A stretch of 64,000 nt of DNA. It comes from Selaginella moellendorffii. Lineage: Eukaryota > Streptophyta > Lycopodiopsida > Selaginellales > Selaginellaceae. Shown in pieces: positions 11,261 through 24,249 of the stretch (its first letter is position 1; each line of letters opens with the position of its first letter). The notes below the pieces were generated by a model that saw only the letters and a program-made list of their open reading frames with translations, ran no database searches and was not told the origin of the DNA. The stretch covers positions 455,795 to 519,794 of the forward strand of contig NW_003314357.1 of assembly GCF_000143415.4 (NCBI RefSeq). The letters are read 5' to 3'. Both the position numbers and the translations under genes were made by a program.

Positions 11261-13573
11261 ATGTCTTCCTGTCTTTGTTCACTCTGATGGGGGAAGAATT
11301 TGCACCTTGTCCTTTGATAATTGGGGGTGGTTTAAACTTGACTTGAGTTCAACTCAGTATAAGTCAAATCAAGTCAACATAGTCAACTAAAAGTTTTACA
11401 AAGGAAATTTAAATTGAAGAATGATGAACTTTGAAATATTGAAATATGTAAATACATGAGTTAAAAGTTTCTACTACATTAAGTTGTCTAAAAAAGATAA
11501 AGTTTGTAAGAACTTATCTTTTCTAAAGCTATATTGACTTTTACAATTGTTATATTTTGATTTGACTACTTCATATTTTAACTACTTTTACATATATCAT
11601 ATATCTACATGCTATTTGTTTATTCAAAAGACTTTTTTAGGGTTCTTGAAAAGATGGGAAGCAAAGAAAACAGTAGATCTATAAGTAAGAATTATAATGC
11701 AAAGGAATTCTATATTACACTTTTGGTCCTTATTACCTATTTGAGAATGTAGAGACCATTGTCATTATTGATAGAAATGCTCATATTACTTCCAAAACAA
11801 TAATCCAGAGTAAGAGAAATAAATAAATGAACAACACAATGGAAAACACTAAAAAATCTACTTTATAAAACAGTCTATGATATTTATAATCTATATATTA
11901 ATTCATATAAATTTGTTGATATTATATTTGTCACCTGCTTATATTACAATCCTCCCATATGAGAAGACCAAGGAATATTTTTGTGGTGAATCCCCAATAA
12001 GAGTTTTCAAGAGTATTTTGTGAATAATAATAAAAGAAATTAAAATCTTTTGAAAGACCCAAAAGTAATATCACATCAAAAAATCAACTTTATCTATATT
12101 TCCAAGATTGAAAAGAAATCTCATATAAGAGAATGGTAGTGTGTTAGCATAACTTACCACTATAATATGGTCTATATTTCCCTGTAATCTATTTCCCTAG
12201 AAAATTGGTATATGTATAAAAGAATATACGCATAGTGAAGTAAGTTTTTATCAAAATGATAAAGCATGTGTATACACGATAATCTAGAATTCTAAAAAGT
12301 TTTATATTTATAAGTAAGCTATGATTATGAAGCTCTATTTCTGAGACTAACATTTTAAGAATCTAAGTATTGTCAGTGTCATAATAAATAAACCTCATTC
12401 CCAAAACTAAAGCTTAGTATATAAATTACCTAGAAAAGTTATAATTATCATAGGTTTTTTTGTTCTCCTTGAGCTCTTTAGAAGTTTATATAGAAATGGC
12501 TCAAAAAGAAGTCATTACTACTTGTATTTGGCCCCTTAGCATTTCATATCAATCTCCACCTTCATCCTCAAGTTCTATTAACATTCCACTTTCATCTCCA
12601 TATAACAATCCTCTTTTGCTAGGGGCTCTAATGAAGCTAAATTAGAGCTCCTTATATATAAAATTTTGGATCTTACTACTAGAGAGAGTACCTCTAGCAC
12701 TTCAAGAGCAATGCCACATAGTTTTGTAAGATCTTGTTCCTAATATGGTAAGACTACTTGAAAGCACAGAATGCTATTATATTTGGTGTCAAATATGCTA
12801 CTTTCTTTTAGAAAAAACAAATGGCTCTATAGGTCTATAAATATTACTTGAGCATTATAGTAATTGCCCAATTGTGAGTTTGGAAAATATGCATATGTGG
12901 ATGTACAATAAATTTAAAAACGAATTATGGACACATACCCACTATTGCTTCATGACGAGGAACAATATCCCTTTGGGAAACACTATATTAGCTAGTGTAA
13001 AATATAAGGTTTTTAGGCCACCCTACAGTAGAATGTAATATCTAAGATTGTTTTACTATATTATAGTATTGTTTCTTTTAAAAGAAAAAAAAATATTGAA
13101 ATGATATTAGTTATAAGTAATATATCTTTTTCTAAATGGTGCTATCATATCACATATAATTGTTTACAAGATGTTGAAGGAGATGGCAACACACCAAGTG
13201 CTATAGAATGATGGTGGCAAGTGAGAATAACAATCTACAATTATGATATCTGACACTGGCACTATCACTAACATTTAACATTGTCATTGACATTTGATAT
13301 ATAATAGACTTTTTATTTTATATAAGGATGCATTTAGCTTTCTTCTACTTCATCATCAATATATTGATTCCTTCTATGCCTTCTATATTGGTATTGTGGG
13401 GAAGGTCTACCTTGCATTTGTTAAGCCATACCTTTTGCATACTTTGGGAGACTTTCGAAACCTCTAATTCTAGAAACTCCAAGTGACTATCATCTATAAA
13501 ATAGAACTAAACATATATTGAAATCTTAATAAACATAATTTACATCCTTGAGGTTGGAAATAGCTCACTATAG
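11261..13573. other. AT-rich gene desert
   Basis: About 2.3 kb of AT-rich sequence without frames longer than ~60 codons. Some phrases resemble decayed transposon sequence, but I can place none. A short plus-strand frame at 12,460-12,645 looks random. Confidence 0.5.
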
Positions 13574-14617
13574 TGCATAAGGTTTTCACGCTTTATTTTA
13601 TGGTGATTTACCATAGGATAACTATAAAGTAGAATCTAAACCCTCCATGTGCCACATGTCACATGCTATATGCCCCAAGGACAGCAGCCTTGGGCCACTA
13701 AACTAAGGAATAGACCTAAACTCTTAAGCATGGAGTGAAGGAGTGAAGGTATCAAAGTATGGTGCAATTCCTAAATGAACCCAAGGAGTGTAGGGACAGC
13801 AATATGGAGTGACTTGGAATAGTCCTAGAGCATTTAACATCCTAATGCCAAGACTAGCACACAAAATGAAGCCAAACAAAGTTTGGCATTATTTTAGCAT
13901 ACTAGTGGTTTAACGTGAGGATATGAATACTCCACCAATTAATATGGTGTGAAATTTGGGCTTAGACCTAAGTCAGATGTACTAAGGATAGGCATGCAAG
14001 CGGAAGCTAAACTATGCCTTAGGTTGGTCGGCCATGCCCGACTTACCTGCCCCCCCCCCTCCCCGCCCCCCTTGAGGAACACACGCTTTGGGCTTTCACC
14101 TTTAGCCACCCTTAGTATTAGGAGTTAGTCTCTGGGACAAATTTGAAACTTACTAAATATTGAATGGCACTAGATTACGAATTTAAACACTATTGTGTTC
14201 AAGACAATCTTTACATTCCGTAAATATGCCAAATAAATAAATCTAGAGACTTTCCATAAATAGCATTTAGGATTGAAAAAAGACTAACATAAAGGGCATA
14301 ATAGTGGGACTATCATCTAAAAATATTGTGGGACTAATCTCAATATTTGAGGGTTCTTATCACTAGCTAGTGCAATATATAACGAGATGGGAATTCCTTA
14401 CTGGGCTAAGTATGTTTAGCTAATAGCACATAAGAATTCCATTCTTATGCTCATCTGGTCTAAGTACACTCAAAATGCTCAGTTAACTCCACTAGCACAA
14501 GAGGGATTGATAAAGGGTCTAGCAATACTGACTGTTTGTTATTGTGCAGTAAGGAAAGAATATCCAAAAGGATTAGCCAATAAGTAACTTTAGATACCTA
14601 AAGTCACATTTGCAACA
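13574..14617 (-). repeat. ~1-kb LTR copy (family R1), minus orientation
   Basis: Runs from TGCATAAGG to GCAACA (TG...CA ends). It includes a short palindrome, TATGGTGATTTACCATA, at ~13,599 and a C-rich tract at ~14,050-14,080. The same sequence recurs, whole or partial and in both orientations, near 15,700-16,750, 16,780-17,310, 22,508-23,060, 48,192-48,545, 53,250-53,560, 54,101-54,269 and 58,789-59,535. Its right end corresponds to the LTR boundary beside the purine tract at 48,545. It is probably a solo or truncated LTR. Confidence 0.65.
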
Positions 14618-15105
14618 CTCACAAAATCCTCTGAGTTAGCATTTAAAGAAATGATGTTCTTCAATAGTAAACACCAACCTACTAGAGTTAGAATTTTCAA
14701 TCCTCAACTTTCCCATCAATATTTGAAAGGCTGTCTAGAAAGTTAAAGAAAATGAAACCTACAACTAGGAGCAAGGGCCTTTGTATCTTTTAGCACTAAT
14801 GGTCAAACTAGCATTATATGTCCATGTTTATGTTGTCTTTTGTGAAAGATATTGGCAATCTACTGTAAGAGCCAATGAAGATATCCACAGTGCCTCAGTG
14901 TGTTATTAAAGAAACAAAATAAACTTATAGAAGAGCTAAATGAATGAAAAATGTAAAATAATATACTATAGTGACTTCAGGCACTTTTGTGGCTTGAGGG
15001 CCAATGTTATTTAAATAACCTCGGTCCCTTAGGCCATAATTGTGCCTAAGGTGGCTGGCCCAATGGCCAAAAACAATTGCTACGAGAAGCTTGGCTGTAT
15101 GCAAA
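14618..15105. other. Low-information repeat stretch left of the assembly gap
   Basis: AT-rich, with no coding frame. It follows the R1 LTR and may be decayed retrotransposon internal sequence. It ends at the run of N. Confidence 0.4.
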
Positions 15106-15415
15106 NNNNNNNNNNNNNNNNNNNNNNNNNNNNNNNNNNNNNNNNNNNNNNNNNNNNNNNNNNNNNNNNNNNNNNNNNNNNNNNNNNNNNNNNNNNNNNN
15201 NNNNNNNNNNNNNNNNNNNNNNNNNNNNNNNNNNNNNNNNNNNNNNNNNNNNNNNNNNNNNNNNNNNNNNNNNNNNNNNNNNNNNNNNNNNNNNNNNNNN
15301 NNNNNNNNNNNNNNNNNNNNNNNNNNNNNNNNNNNNNNNNNNNNNNNNNNNNNNNNNNNNNNNNNNNNNNNNNNNNNNNNNNNNNNNNNNNNNNNNNNNN
15401 NNNNNNNNNNNNNNN
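15106..15415. other. Assembly gap (310 N)
   Basis: Unknown bases. The sequence resumes inside a Cassandra-like TRIM, so the missing part probably includes that element's first LTR and primer site. A repeat of this kind is a likely cause of the gap. Confidence 0.99.
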
Positions 15416-15670
15416 CGCACCACATGTTGATTGACATCTGGTCCAGTTTGCTCCCGCTGGGCTTGACCCGAGGGGTAGGGTGTCAAGAGAGCGGGGCTCT
15501 CAGCTTCCGTTCACGAGGGTTCAAATATAGAGGGAAAGGGCCCATGAACAAGAGTGCACCCCCTTTTCCAATCGGTTAAGGGTCTTGGGATATTTGGAGT
15601 TAAGCGTCCTTGGGTTTGAATAGTACTAGGCTAGGTGACCTCCCGGGAAGTTCAAACTCAGGAGCTTACA
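15416..15670 (+). mobile_element. Partial Cassandra-like TRIM carrying a 5S rRNA-like segment
   Basis: 15,416-15,520 matches the internal region of the complete TRIM at 50,804-51,448. 15,521-15,670 matches its second LTR, ending GGAGCTTACA. The first ~70 bp of that LTR are deleted. The 5S-like segment (15,583-15,652) reads GAGTTAAGCGTCCTTGGG and then AGGTGACCTCCCGGGAAG, the A-box and C-box half of plant 5S rRNA. There is no coding capacity. Confidence 0.75.
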
Positions 15671-15699
15671 AATAGCAAGAGGTCAGTTTTGTTAAACCC

Positions 15700-16753
15700 T
15701 TTTTCAATCTCCACTCAAGCTAGTTGAAAAACTAGTTTTTGCGTGTGTAGTTGGCTAGAAGATTATAAGGACAAAATTCCTAAATGTTATTAGTCAAACA
15801 TTTTTGACTTAGTTAGAGAAACTCATTTGTTAACTTGCAATTATTAGTGTTGAGAACCCCCACAATTTTGAGCTTAGTCCCTTAATACTTGCTATGTGGT
15901 AGCTTACCATATCCACCAAGACATTTTTGTTATCATGCTCCTTCTATTGGTTTTATTTAGTCTCAATTGCTATTTATGGAAAATGTTTAAATCTACTAAT
16001 TTGGCATATCTACAGAATGTAGAAATTGCCTTGATCATGATGGTGTTAGTCTCGTGTTTAAATTCACAATCTAATGCCATTCCATATTTAATAAATTTCA
16101 AGCTTTCCCAGAGACTAAAATGTGTGTTCCTTAGGGGGGGGGCGGTAGGGTGGGGTTCCAAATGTATAATAGGGATAGTGGGTAGGTTAGGCATGGCTGA
16201 CCAACCTAAAGCACTATCTAACTTCTACTTGTGTGCCTATCCTTGTTTTGCCTCCCATATCTTTACAATTTAAAGCTTTGTTTTCTCCATAAGTTGGTCT
16301 ATAAAACGAACCAACTTGCAAGTTTAAGCAAGAAAGAAAACATAAGTCAGTGCTATTCTAGCATACTGGTGAACTAACACGAGGATATAAGTATTCCACT
16401 ATCTAACATGGTATAGAATTTAGGCTTAGACCCAAGCTAGACATATTTAGTTCTATTTTGTGTGTTGATCTTGGCATTGGGATGTTGGATACTCTAAAAC
16501 TATTCCAATGTCACTTTGTACTCTTGTTCTTTCATTTCTTGGGCTAAATGCTCAAGGGTCACTTCGTGTTTTATTTCCTTCGTTCCTTGGTTGTTAGCTT
16601 GAGAGTTTGGCTTCATACCTTTATTTAGTGGCCCAAGGCTATAAAACTTAGGTTCCACTCTGCTGTCCTTAGACATGTGGCATAGGTTCTACTTTGTGGT
16701 TATTTTATGGTAAATCACCATAAGATAAAGGGTGAAAAACACGTATGCTATAT
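15700..16753 (+). repeat. R1 LTR copy, plus orientation
   Basis: Reverse-complement match to 13,574-14,617: TGTTGAGAACCCCC near 15,846, the G-rich tract at ~16,134, and TATGGTAAATCACCATA near 16,708. Its right end lies directly before a tRNA-iMet-type primer site, as expected of a 5' LTR. The left limit is approximate. Confidence 0.6.
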
Positions 16754-16766
16754 TTGGTATCAAAAG
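16754..16766 (+). other. tRNA-iMet-type primer-binding site
   Basis: TTGGTATCAAAAG directly follows the plus-oriented R1 LTR. This supports calling the repeat an LTR and gives its direction. Confidence 0.6.
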
Positions 16767-16779
16767 ATGAGTATAGCAT

Positions 16780-17312
16780 ATATGGCTTTTACTCTTTATT
16801 TTATGGTAATTTACCATAGGATAACTATGAATTGCTACCTAAACCCTCTATGTGCCATGTGTCATATGCCACTTGCCACATGCCATGTATCCAAAGATAG
16901 TAAAGTGGAACCCAAGTTTCGAAGCCACTGAAAGAAGGTATAGAGCCAAACTCCCAAACATAGCAAAGGTGTGAAGGTACTAGAGCACAGAGTGACTATT
17001 GAGTGTTCAACCCAAGGAATAAAGGGACAGGAGCACAGAATAATGTTGAAACAATCTTAGAGCATCCAACATCCCAATGCCAAGATCAACACACAAAATA
17101 GAGCCAAACATAATCTAATGCTATTTCAGTAGCATATTGGTGGTTTAATGCAAGGATATAGGTACTCTATCAACTAGTATAGTGTGAAACTTAAGCTCAG
17201 ACCCAAATCGGATGCAAAACAAGGACAAGCATGCAAGTGGGAGGTAAACTATACCTCAAGTTGGTTGGCTATACTTGATATACCCACAATCCCTACTATT
17301 CATTTGGAACCC
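16780..17312 (-). repeat. R1 LTR copy, inverted relative to the preceding copy
   Basis: Starts with CTTTATTTTATGGTAATTTACCATAGG and continues like 13,590-14,050. With the copy at 15,700-16,753 it forms a long inverted repeat around a spacer of a few dozen bases. It is cut off before the C-rich tract. Confidence 0.6.
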
Positions 17313-20300
17313 TCATAATTAAAATCAACTGTAGCAACAATCTATAGAATAAAATAAATGTTGTAAGACTAATAAACATTTGTTCATACTAACTATTGCA
17401 TTTAGCCAATCTAAATAGATCTTAGTCATTTATACTAAAAAAATCAAGGTGCTTAAGCAAGTGTTAGCAACATTCTACTAATATCTCAAACCCAAGAGAC
17501 CAATCTAGAACAAATCATAAAGAATATGTGGTAATACAAAAAACCATAAGCTATCAAAGAGAATAACTAACCATTATGAAAGATCATCAATCATCCCATT
17601 AATACAAAGATGTATAACCATCATTGAAGAAAGGATTCACCCATCCGAAGAATGACAAATCATTCTATATCAATAATAATCAAGTAAAACTTTTAACAAA
17701 AATAATCAATTATCCTAGATGATAATCAATCATCATCAATGATTGTTAGATATAAATACTAATTTCAACATCAAAGCTAATAAGCTTAAATGCTTTCCTA
17801 ATAACTTTTAACAAATAGAATAATGAGCACAAAACTCAAGGAACTAAAAGTTCCAAGAAGCTTATAGCAAAATTTTGCCAAATAATGATTATGAGTCTTG
17901 CATAAAATAATTTCAATGCTAAAGAAGAAATCATGGTACAACCCATAACATCCTCCTTAATATATCCATAATTCAAACTTCATAATGCTAAAGTTAATAA
18001 AGAGCATATTTGCATCAATCCAAAAGTTAAGCATAATGAAGCTATACTCAACTTCATAACAACCACAAGAAGAATCATCAATGATTGATATATCCAATCC
18101 AAATCTAACAAGGAATCACTAACTTCAATATCAATCATTAAATCTTCCTCTTGTAAAGCTAATATAGTCTATAACTAAATCACATTTCAAGGAAAAGCTA
18201 AAGCTCAACCCCTACTAAATAATCTCGTCTAGAATATAACTAACTCAAACTTGCCACTCAGTTCATTTGAACACCAACATAATTGCTAATTAGCAAATGC
18301 ACAAATGCTAATAACACAAAGCTACAACCAAATCATCAACACTATCTACATTAATTTTAGTGAAACTCAATATCAATCTTATAGAGAGACATTTTATTTC
18401 ACTCAAATTTCAACATTAACAATGTCAATGACAAAGCATCACTTAAATGCCATCAAAAGAAAGCTAAAAGAAAGCAAGAGTGAATTACCACTCAAAGGTC
18501 TTTAGCAACTAAGCTAACCAAAGTCGAAGATACTATACATAGTATTTGCAACCAACAATCAGCTATAGATAACACATCATCAATGAGTGAATCACCACAT
18601 TTAAGACTCAATGTAATCTAACATTATAGACTAAACACCACCAAATGATATTAACAAAGGTAAAGTCGGCACGCTAATATGGAGAAACCATGTAAGTTAA
18701 TGATATAATCCTTTACAACACCATTTGGTAAAACAAATCTATCATTACTAAATTATCATCGAGCAAAGCAAGTGTTAACAGTCCTCGATGAAGTTTATAA
18801 GCAACCACTAGTCGCAAAGCAACTAATAATCACTCTAATTTGCCTTCATAAAACCCAAACACTAAACTCATGTAATTGAGTTATATATTTATCCAATATA
18901 AATGTAATATCCTAAGTACGAGATAAAGGTTCACGGACAAGCATAAACTAAATGACCACTTGAATCCAACTCCTCTTTTTTATATATGGAATAGCGTTGC
19001 TTTGTAGAATTCAATATCCCAAACATTCACATTGGTAGAGATGAGAGGCACTACAATTTATCGCTGAAAAGCAAAATGTTCTAGCAATGCTTTGCTCTAA
19101 GGGTTAGGAGTTGCAAGAGTTGTCCCTTCATACAATATAACCAAACTACACAAAAGAAAGAAAGAAAGGATAATAAAGATAACCACTACTATATGGCATC
19201 CTTTTAGCTCCAATTTTGGGGCTAACCATAATAAGTTTACTAATGCTTCTAGCTAATAACTCTGAGCATGCTTTGAAGAAGCTAACTATGCATAATCAAT
19301 ATTTAGTCAAAACTAAAGTGAAGACCATGAAATAGACTTATATTGGTACAAAATCTCCATATAAACAAAGTTATAATATAGATGCTAACATCTCAACCAC
19401 AAATAACTAAGTGGACATCACAATCCTTAGCTAAGATGCAAGGCTACCAAGACCAAGTCAAGATCAATGAAAGCTCACTACTCTTATAGAGTTTAACGAA
19501 ATGCAAAGTGCAATCTACCACCTAACATAATGCGATAGAAGAAAGGCACAAGAGTTACCTTTTTAAAAATGTGCAACAACCACTTTTCTACACCAACTAT
19601 AGACTCTATTCAACTCAATTGATTTAGCCTCAAAAGTTAACATTTTTTTTGGACTGTATTATACAAATTAAATACTAAGGTCTAACCTAACTAAAGTCAA
19701 CTCCAACCCTTTTACTAATATGTACTGATTTACAAAAATAGAATGGTTTTCTGCAAAATGATCAACATATCAGCCATTGAAAAAGTATAAAAAATTATAG
19801 AAAATTTTCCATCCTAGAGAAAGAATGACTCTCAATCTAGAAATGTAAACTTTCAAGACCCAATCAACTTCCTCCTACCAACAATTTTATATAGGTTCAC
19901 TACAGCACAAATTCTTATGACCCAAGGGTATACGTAAGTATTAAACATCATGCCTATTTATCTGAATCCAACACTGACATCCACAAAATGCAAAATGAAT
20001 ACCCAAGACTCGATCACAAAGACCACATTTTTAAATATCCATATTACACTAACACTCTTCTTCAGCCACCTTCATAATCCAATGTGAAGCCAAGACATTA
20101 ACAAGAAAAATGATATAAAAAATCAAGCTCTAAGGAAAAACTCTTTATTACTCAAACTAACAATGTCACTTTTATTAACACAAATGCTAGTAATATTAAT
20201 GCCTTAATTTCACACCTTCTCTATCCAACAATTTACTCCAAATACCAATGGATAAGCCAAGAAACCATAGTAGGTGAATGATATAACCCTTTCCAAAACC

Positions 20301-21090
20301 TCGATGGGCAAGCTTTAGGAATTAAAGAACCAACTTAAGCGTGGCATAATGAATTACCATTGAGAATTTAGTTAAAGCTACTTTAATGCTACTTCTTGCA
20401 AATAGACTAGCCTATTCATCAACCACTTTGGGGTTGATCATCATTTAACCAAACAACTTTGTAAACACATTGTTTACTATCACATAAATATAATTTAAGT
20501 GTCACAATGACTTGATTATCAATTGAGCAACACCACGAGCAAGCCCACATTATAATTTTAAAAGTTTACTTGAGTATCAAATGGCAACTCTATTCTACAA
20601 AATACAATATAGATGCCACATCCCACCGATAGAGATTTACAACACCCAACACCACTAACTTATGTTCACAACATGGACAAGCATATACCACTCTTTATTT
20701 GACCATACTCAAAACTAATCCAAGACTAAACTACTCAGCGAGCAATAGCAAAATTTCCCAAAAAAGAATTGAGTATTGTAACCCAAGCCTTCCAATAACA
20801 AGCCTAGACAAAATGGTTTAACACTTCATTATTATCCATCCCACGACTCAGCACTTGTAAGACCATCATAACCAATATACATCAAGATAGGGACTCTTAA
20901 TTACATGATGTGAACACAAGTAATGAGTCAACACTTCATTATGAATCACCTCTTTAAGAAAAGAAAATGATTTAACCTTCATCTCTAATGACTCTCTTTT
21001 TATACACAACTTTGACCAAATCTCAAACTTGCTTTAGCACTACCTTAATCCTAGTCTAAAAAAAGTTTATAAAAGAGAACAACAATATAG
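17313..21090 (-). mobile_element. LARD-like non-coding LTR-element internal region, copy 1
   Basis: A-rich on the plus strand and without a coding domain. 17,315-20,440 aligns throughout with 49,440-53,060 (shared CAAACCCAAGAGACCAATC, TTTGGGGTTGATCATCATT and many others). Relative to that copy it has mainly T for C and A for G, and it lacks the primer site. An extra ~250 bp at about 18,974-19,224 contains GGAATAGCGTTGCT, also found in element A RNase H (~6,282). A large retrotransposon derivative fits best. Confidence 0.6.
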
Positions 21091-21099
21091 AGATCATCC

Positions 21100-22507
21100 T
21101 AAACATGATAGTGTTGATCCCTAACTTGATGTTTTGACTTTGACATTGTTAGAGTTGATATTAGAGTGAGATGAGGTGTTTCTTTATAGGCATATTAAGG
21201 TAGTTGATTTTTCATCTGTAGTGCTTCAAATGATTAGTGATTGGAGCTCATTGAATATTAATATTTTGTTTAACTAGTCATGATGAAAATGTTGTTAATA
21301 GTTTGGTCATACCTTTGTGATATTAACATTTATGCATTTGCTAATTAACAAACCACTGCCTAAGCTTTATCGTTTAACTACCATATTAGTGTTCAAATGA
21401 GATGAGTAGCAAATGGGTTAGTTATGTTTTAAATGAGATTGTTGGGTTGAGCTTTGGTTTTTCCATAACAAGTGATTTGGTTTTTGATTATGCTACCTTT
21501 ACAAAATAATAAGTTAGTCATTAATATTATTAAGCTAACTAAAAAAAAGAAAATTTTCCATTATTAATATTGGTATTTACATCTAGTAATTATTTATGAT
21601 GATTGATCATCATCTTATCCTTATTAGAACATTTATTTGGATGCATTGATTATTGCTAAAACCTGTTCTAATAAATTAGTGATATTTTTTCCTTTCAAAA
21701 ATATATTTATGAGCATTTTGCTTATTCATCAATGAGACTTTGTATCCTTTAAGCTGTCTTTTATAAAAAATTTTACCAACTATTTACAATATTTGATAGT
21801 TTAGCTTTATCATTGAGTTTACTTGATGATATATATTTACTGTTGAATTTTATGAGATAGTTACTCCTATATCTTCCAACTATCATGATCTTAGTGGTTC
21901 TATACTTGTGATTTATTGGATAATAACTTAATTTGAATACTTTTACATTCTAATGTAAGATTTATTCATTGAATAATTTTGTCTCTAACATTGATATTAT
22001 CCACTATATTGATATTGGATTTAGGCTTGTATAAGCACTTCATATGTATGGTGAATTATTTATTCATAAGATAGCTATTGTCAACTAATCCCATTGATCG
22101 GCTCTCTCTCACTATTTCTATTTCCATTAAAAAGGGTGTGATTGTATAACTAACTCTAACTATCATATACAATAGTTTATCTAAACTTACTAATGGGTTT
22201 GGTTTGTTTCTTATAAGGGTTGGGCTTTTGGCTTCTCTTTCTATATCACATGTAAGTAGGGGTATATTATCTTTTGTAAATTGGGTGACTTTCAAAGCAA
22301 AAAGGGTGGTTAACTTTGTTAATCATTCCCTTGTTAATAACAACTAAAAAATGTCTGAATATTAATTTATTCTGTATAATCCTATAACTCATTTAAGTTA
22401 GTGTATTTCTCATAAAGTGTGAACACCATGAACTTTTTCTGGAGTTGTTTTATTGACGGTGGTTTAAACTAGAGTATGCATCGACAAGGACATTAATCTT
22501 TTTAATG
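21100..22507 (+). mobile_element. LARD-like internal region, inverted partial copy
   Basis: Reverse complement of parts of copies 1 and 2. For example, 21,331-21,460 matches the complement of ~18,200-18,300, and 22,370-22,505 matches the complement of ~48,545-48,665, including TTTTTCTGGAGTTGTTT and the G-rich tract before the LTR. It is therefore in plus orientation, running into an R1 LTR at 22,508. It is heavily mutated. Confidence 0.55.
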
Positions 22508-23065
22508 AGGGGAGTGTATCTTAAATATGACTATGGGTATTGAAAACTACTTCTTAGGAAGTTCTTTTGGATATTTTTCTTTTATAACCATGATGGTAGG
22601 AGATTAACACTGTTAGTCCCCTTTGTTAATCCCTTTTATTCAAGTGTTTTAGTAAACTAGGGTTTTTATGTGTGCATACTTCTTCTAGCTTTTAGTTTTC
22701 TTTTCTCTATTTTATACTGGTTTAACAAAAATTGTCACATATTGAGCATTAGTCCCTCAATATCACTATATGATAGCTTACCATATCTGTCAAACACCCT
22801 TTCTATCATACTTTATATGTTAATCCTATTTCAATCCTATTAATTATTTATAAAAAGTGTGTAGATCTACTAATTAAGCATATATACAAAATGTATAAAT
22901 TTTCTTAAACACAAATATTCGCATTAAGCTACTAGTATACTACAATAGTATTAAACTCCCTTTGGCTCTATATTGTATACTAGTCTTGGCATTGAGATAC
23001 TAAATGTTTTAGGACTATTCCAATGTCATTCCGTGTTTTTATCTTTTCCCTCCTTGGTTATACAC
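22508..23065 (+). repeat. R1 LTR copy, plus orientation, decayed
   Basis: Follows the polypurine-like AATGAGGGGAGTG and matches the complement of 48,192-48,545 (for instance GTATTGAAAACTACTT for GTATCGAAAGTTACTT). It continues with CCCTCAATATCACTATATGATAGC and, near 22,990, TTGGCATTGAGATAC, as in the other copies. It is truncated before a Cassandra-like fragment. Confidence 0.55.
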
Positions 23066-23069
23066 TTGA

Positions 23070-23335
23070 GAGTTATTAAAGAGAACAATTTGAGAGATGA
23101 TCCATAAGGTTCAAAAATAAAAGGAAAGAACCAATGAATAAGAGTGCACCCACTTATTTAATAGGTTAAATATGTTAGGATATTTGGGGATAAGCGTCTT
23201 TGGGTTTAAATAGTATTAGGCTAGGTGACTTTTTGGGAAATTTAAATTTAGGAGGTTATATTTGGTATTAGAAAAGTCTCGGATTCGACTATGTTAGTTG
23301 GCTAGGGAAATCACATCACATGCTGAAATTGACAT
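23070..23335 (+). mobile_element. Decayed Cassandra-like TRIM fragment with 5S-like segment
   Basis: Matches the first LTR, primer site and start of the internal region of the TRIM at 50,804. The 5S-like part (23,173-23,243) reads GGATAAGCGTCTTTGGG and AGGTGACTTTTTGGGAAA. The primer site is TTTGGTATTAGA. Most differences from the intact copy are C-to-T or G-to-A, so the Pol III boxes are probably dead. Confidence 0.65.
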
Positions 23336-24240
23336 CTAGTAGGTTTAACTTACCTCCAACTTGTAACTGACTAAATTTTCCATTCTACTTTAGTCGTTTA
23401 ACCATACTTTTGACCACTTGGAGGAGTCTCACTCACAACTTCCATAAATCCTATTTCTGACTTGAGGACTTGTTAGCCCTATGAGTAACTTCTAGCACTT
23501 ACACTTAGTCTAAGTGCTCTATATGTTTAATCCCATTATAGGCATCTAAAGGTACACAAATTAGTTCGTTATACTAAGGCTATATCTATTTGCCTTTATC
23601 TTATTAGTAATCCAAGACCACTCATACCACAATCCTATCTCCCAAAGACTAGGTCATCCATTCATGAATGGTCATCCCATAATTATACTTTAGCATCCTT
23701 AAGATATTCAGGGATATAGAGAACATATTTCCCCAATATCCCTTTTTTGGTATTCACCAAGTCCCTCTCCATCCATAGTAGTGCTTTTCAACACTGTCAC
23801 TAGGTTATAGCCTAAAGGCCTAACCATTAACTCCCATTGACATTTAGGACTTCCTTATTACATGATTATACCCTTGATTACTACACAAGTGGTCTGCTCC
23901 TCTTACTTTCCATGATCTGGGACTTTGGGATGACATTTTGAAACATTAAAGCTCTACACAAGTCTTGTGGGTATTCCCCCACCTTTTGCTTTTGAATGCC
24001 TTAGCCATATAGCAAGAGGGAGGTTTTGATAAGCCATATTAGGTATCCAAGTAGGTAGTGCCACCCACACTTGAATTGGGAACATTGGCCATTCGATCTC
24101 CCAAGGGAGCTAAAGCCAAATCTTGAGCACTTTACCAAGTTACCCCACTTATTTATTCATGTTCACTTTAGCCTTGGATTTTTTAGTGGTTATATCATCA
24201 CCCACCACATGTGTTATAATCTGGCACTAATAGACAAAGA
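23336..24240. other. Unassigned low-GC sequence
   Basis: No coding frame of note (a 77-codon frame at 24,071 looks random) and no named repeat. Probably old transposon sequence. Confidence 0.4.
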
Positions 24241-24249
24241 TTTAATCTT

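Noticed and set aside
18305-18505. Short frame conserved between LARD copies (also at 50,485-50,691)
   Set aside because: Its similarity is no higher than that of the surrounding non-coding sequence, so it shows shared ancestry and not selection.
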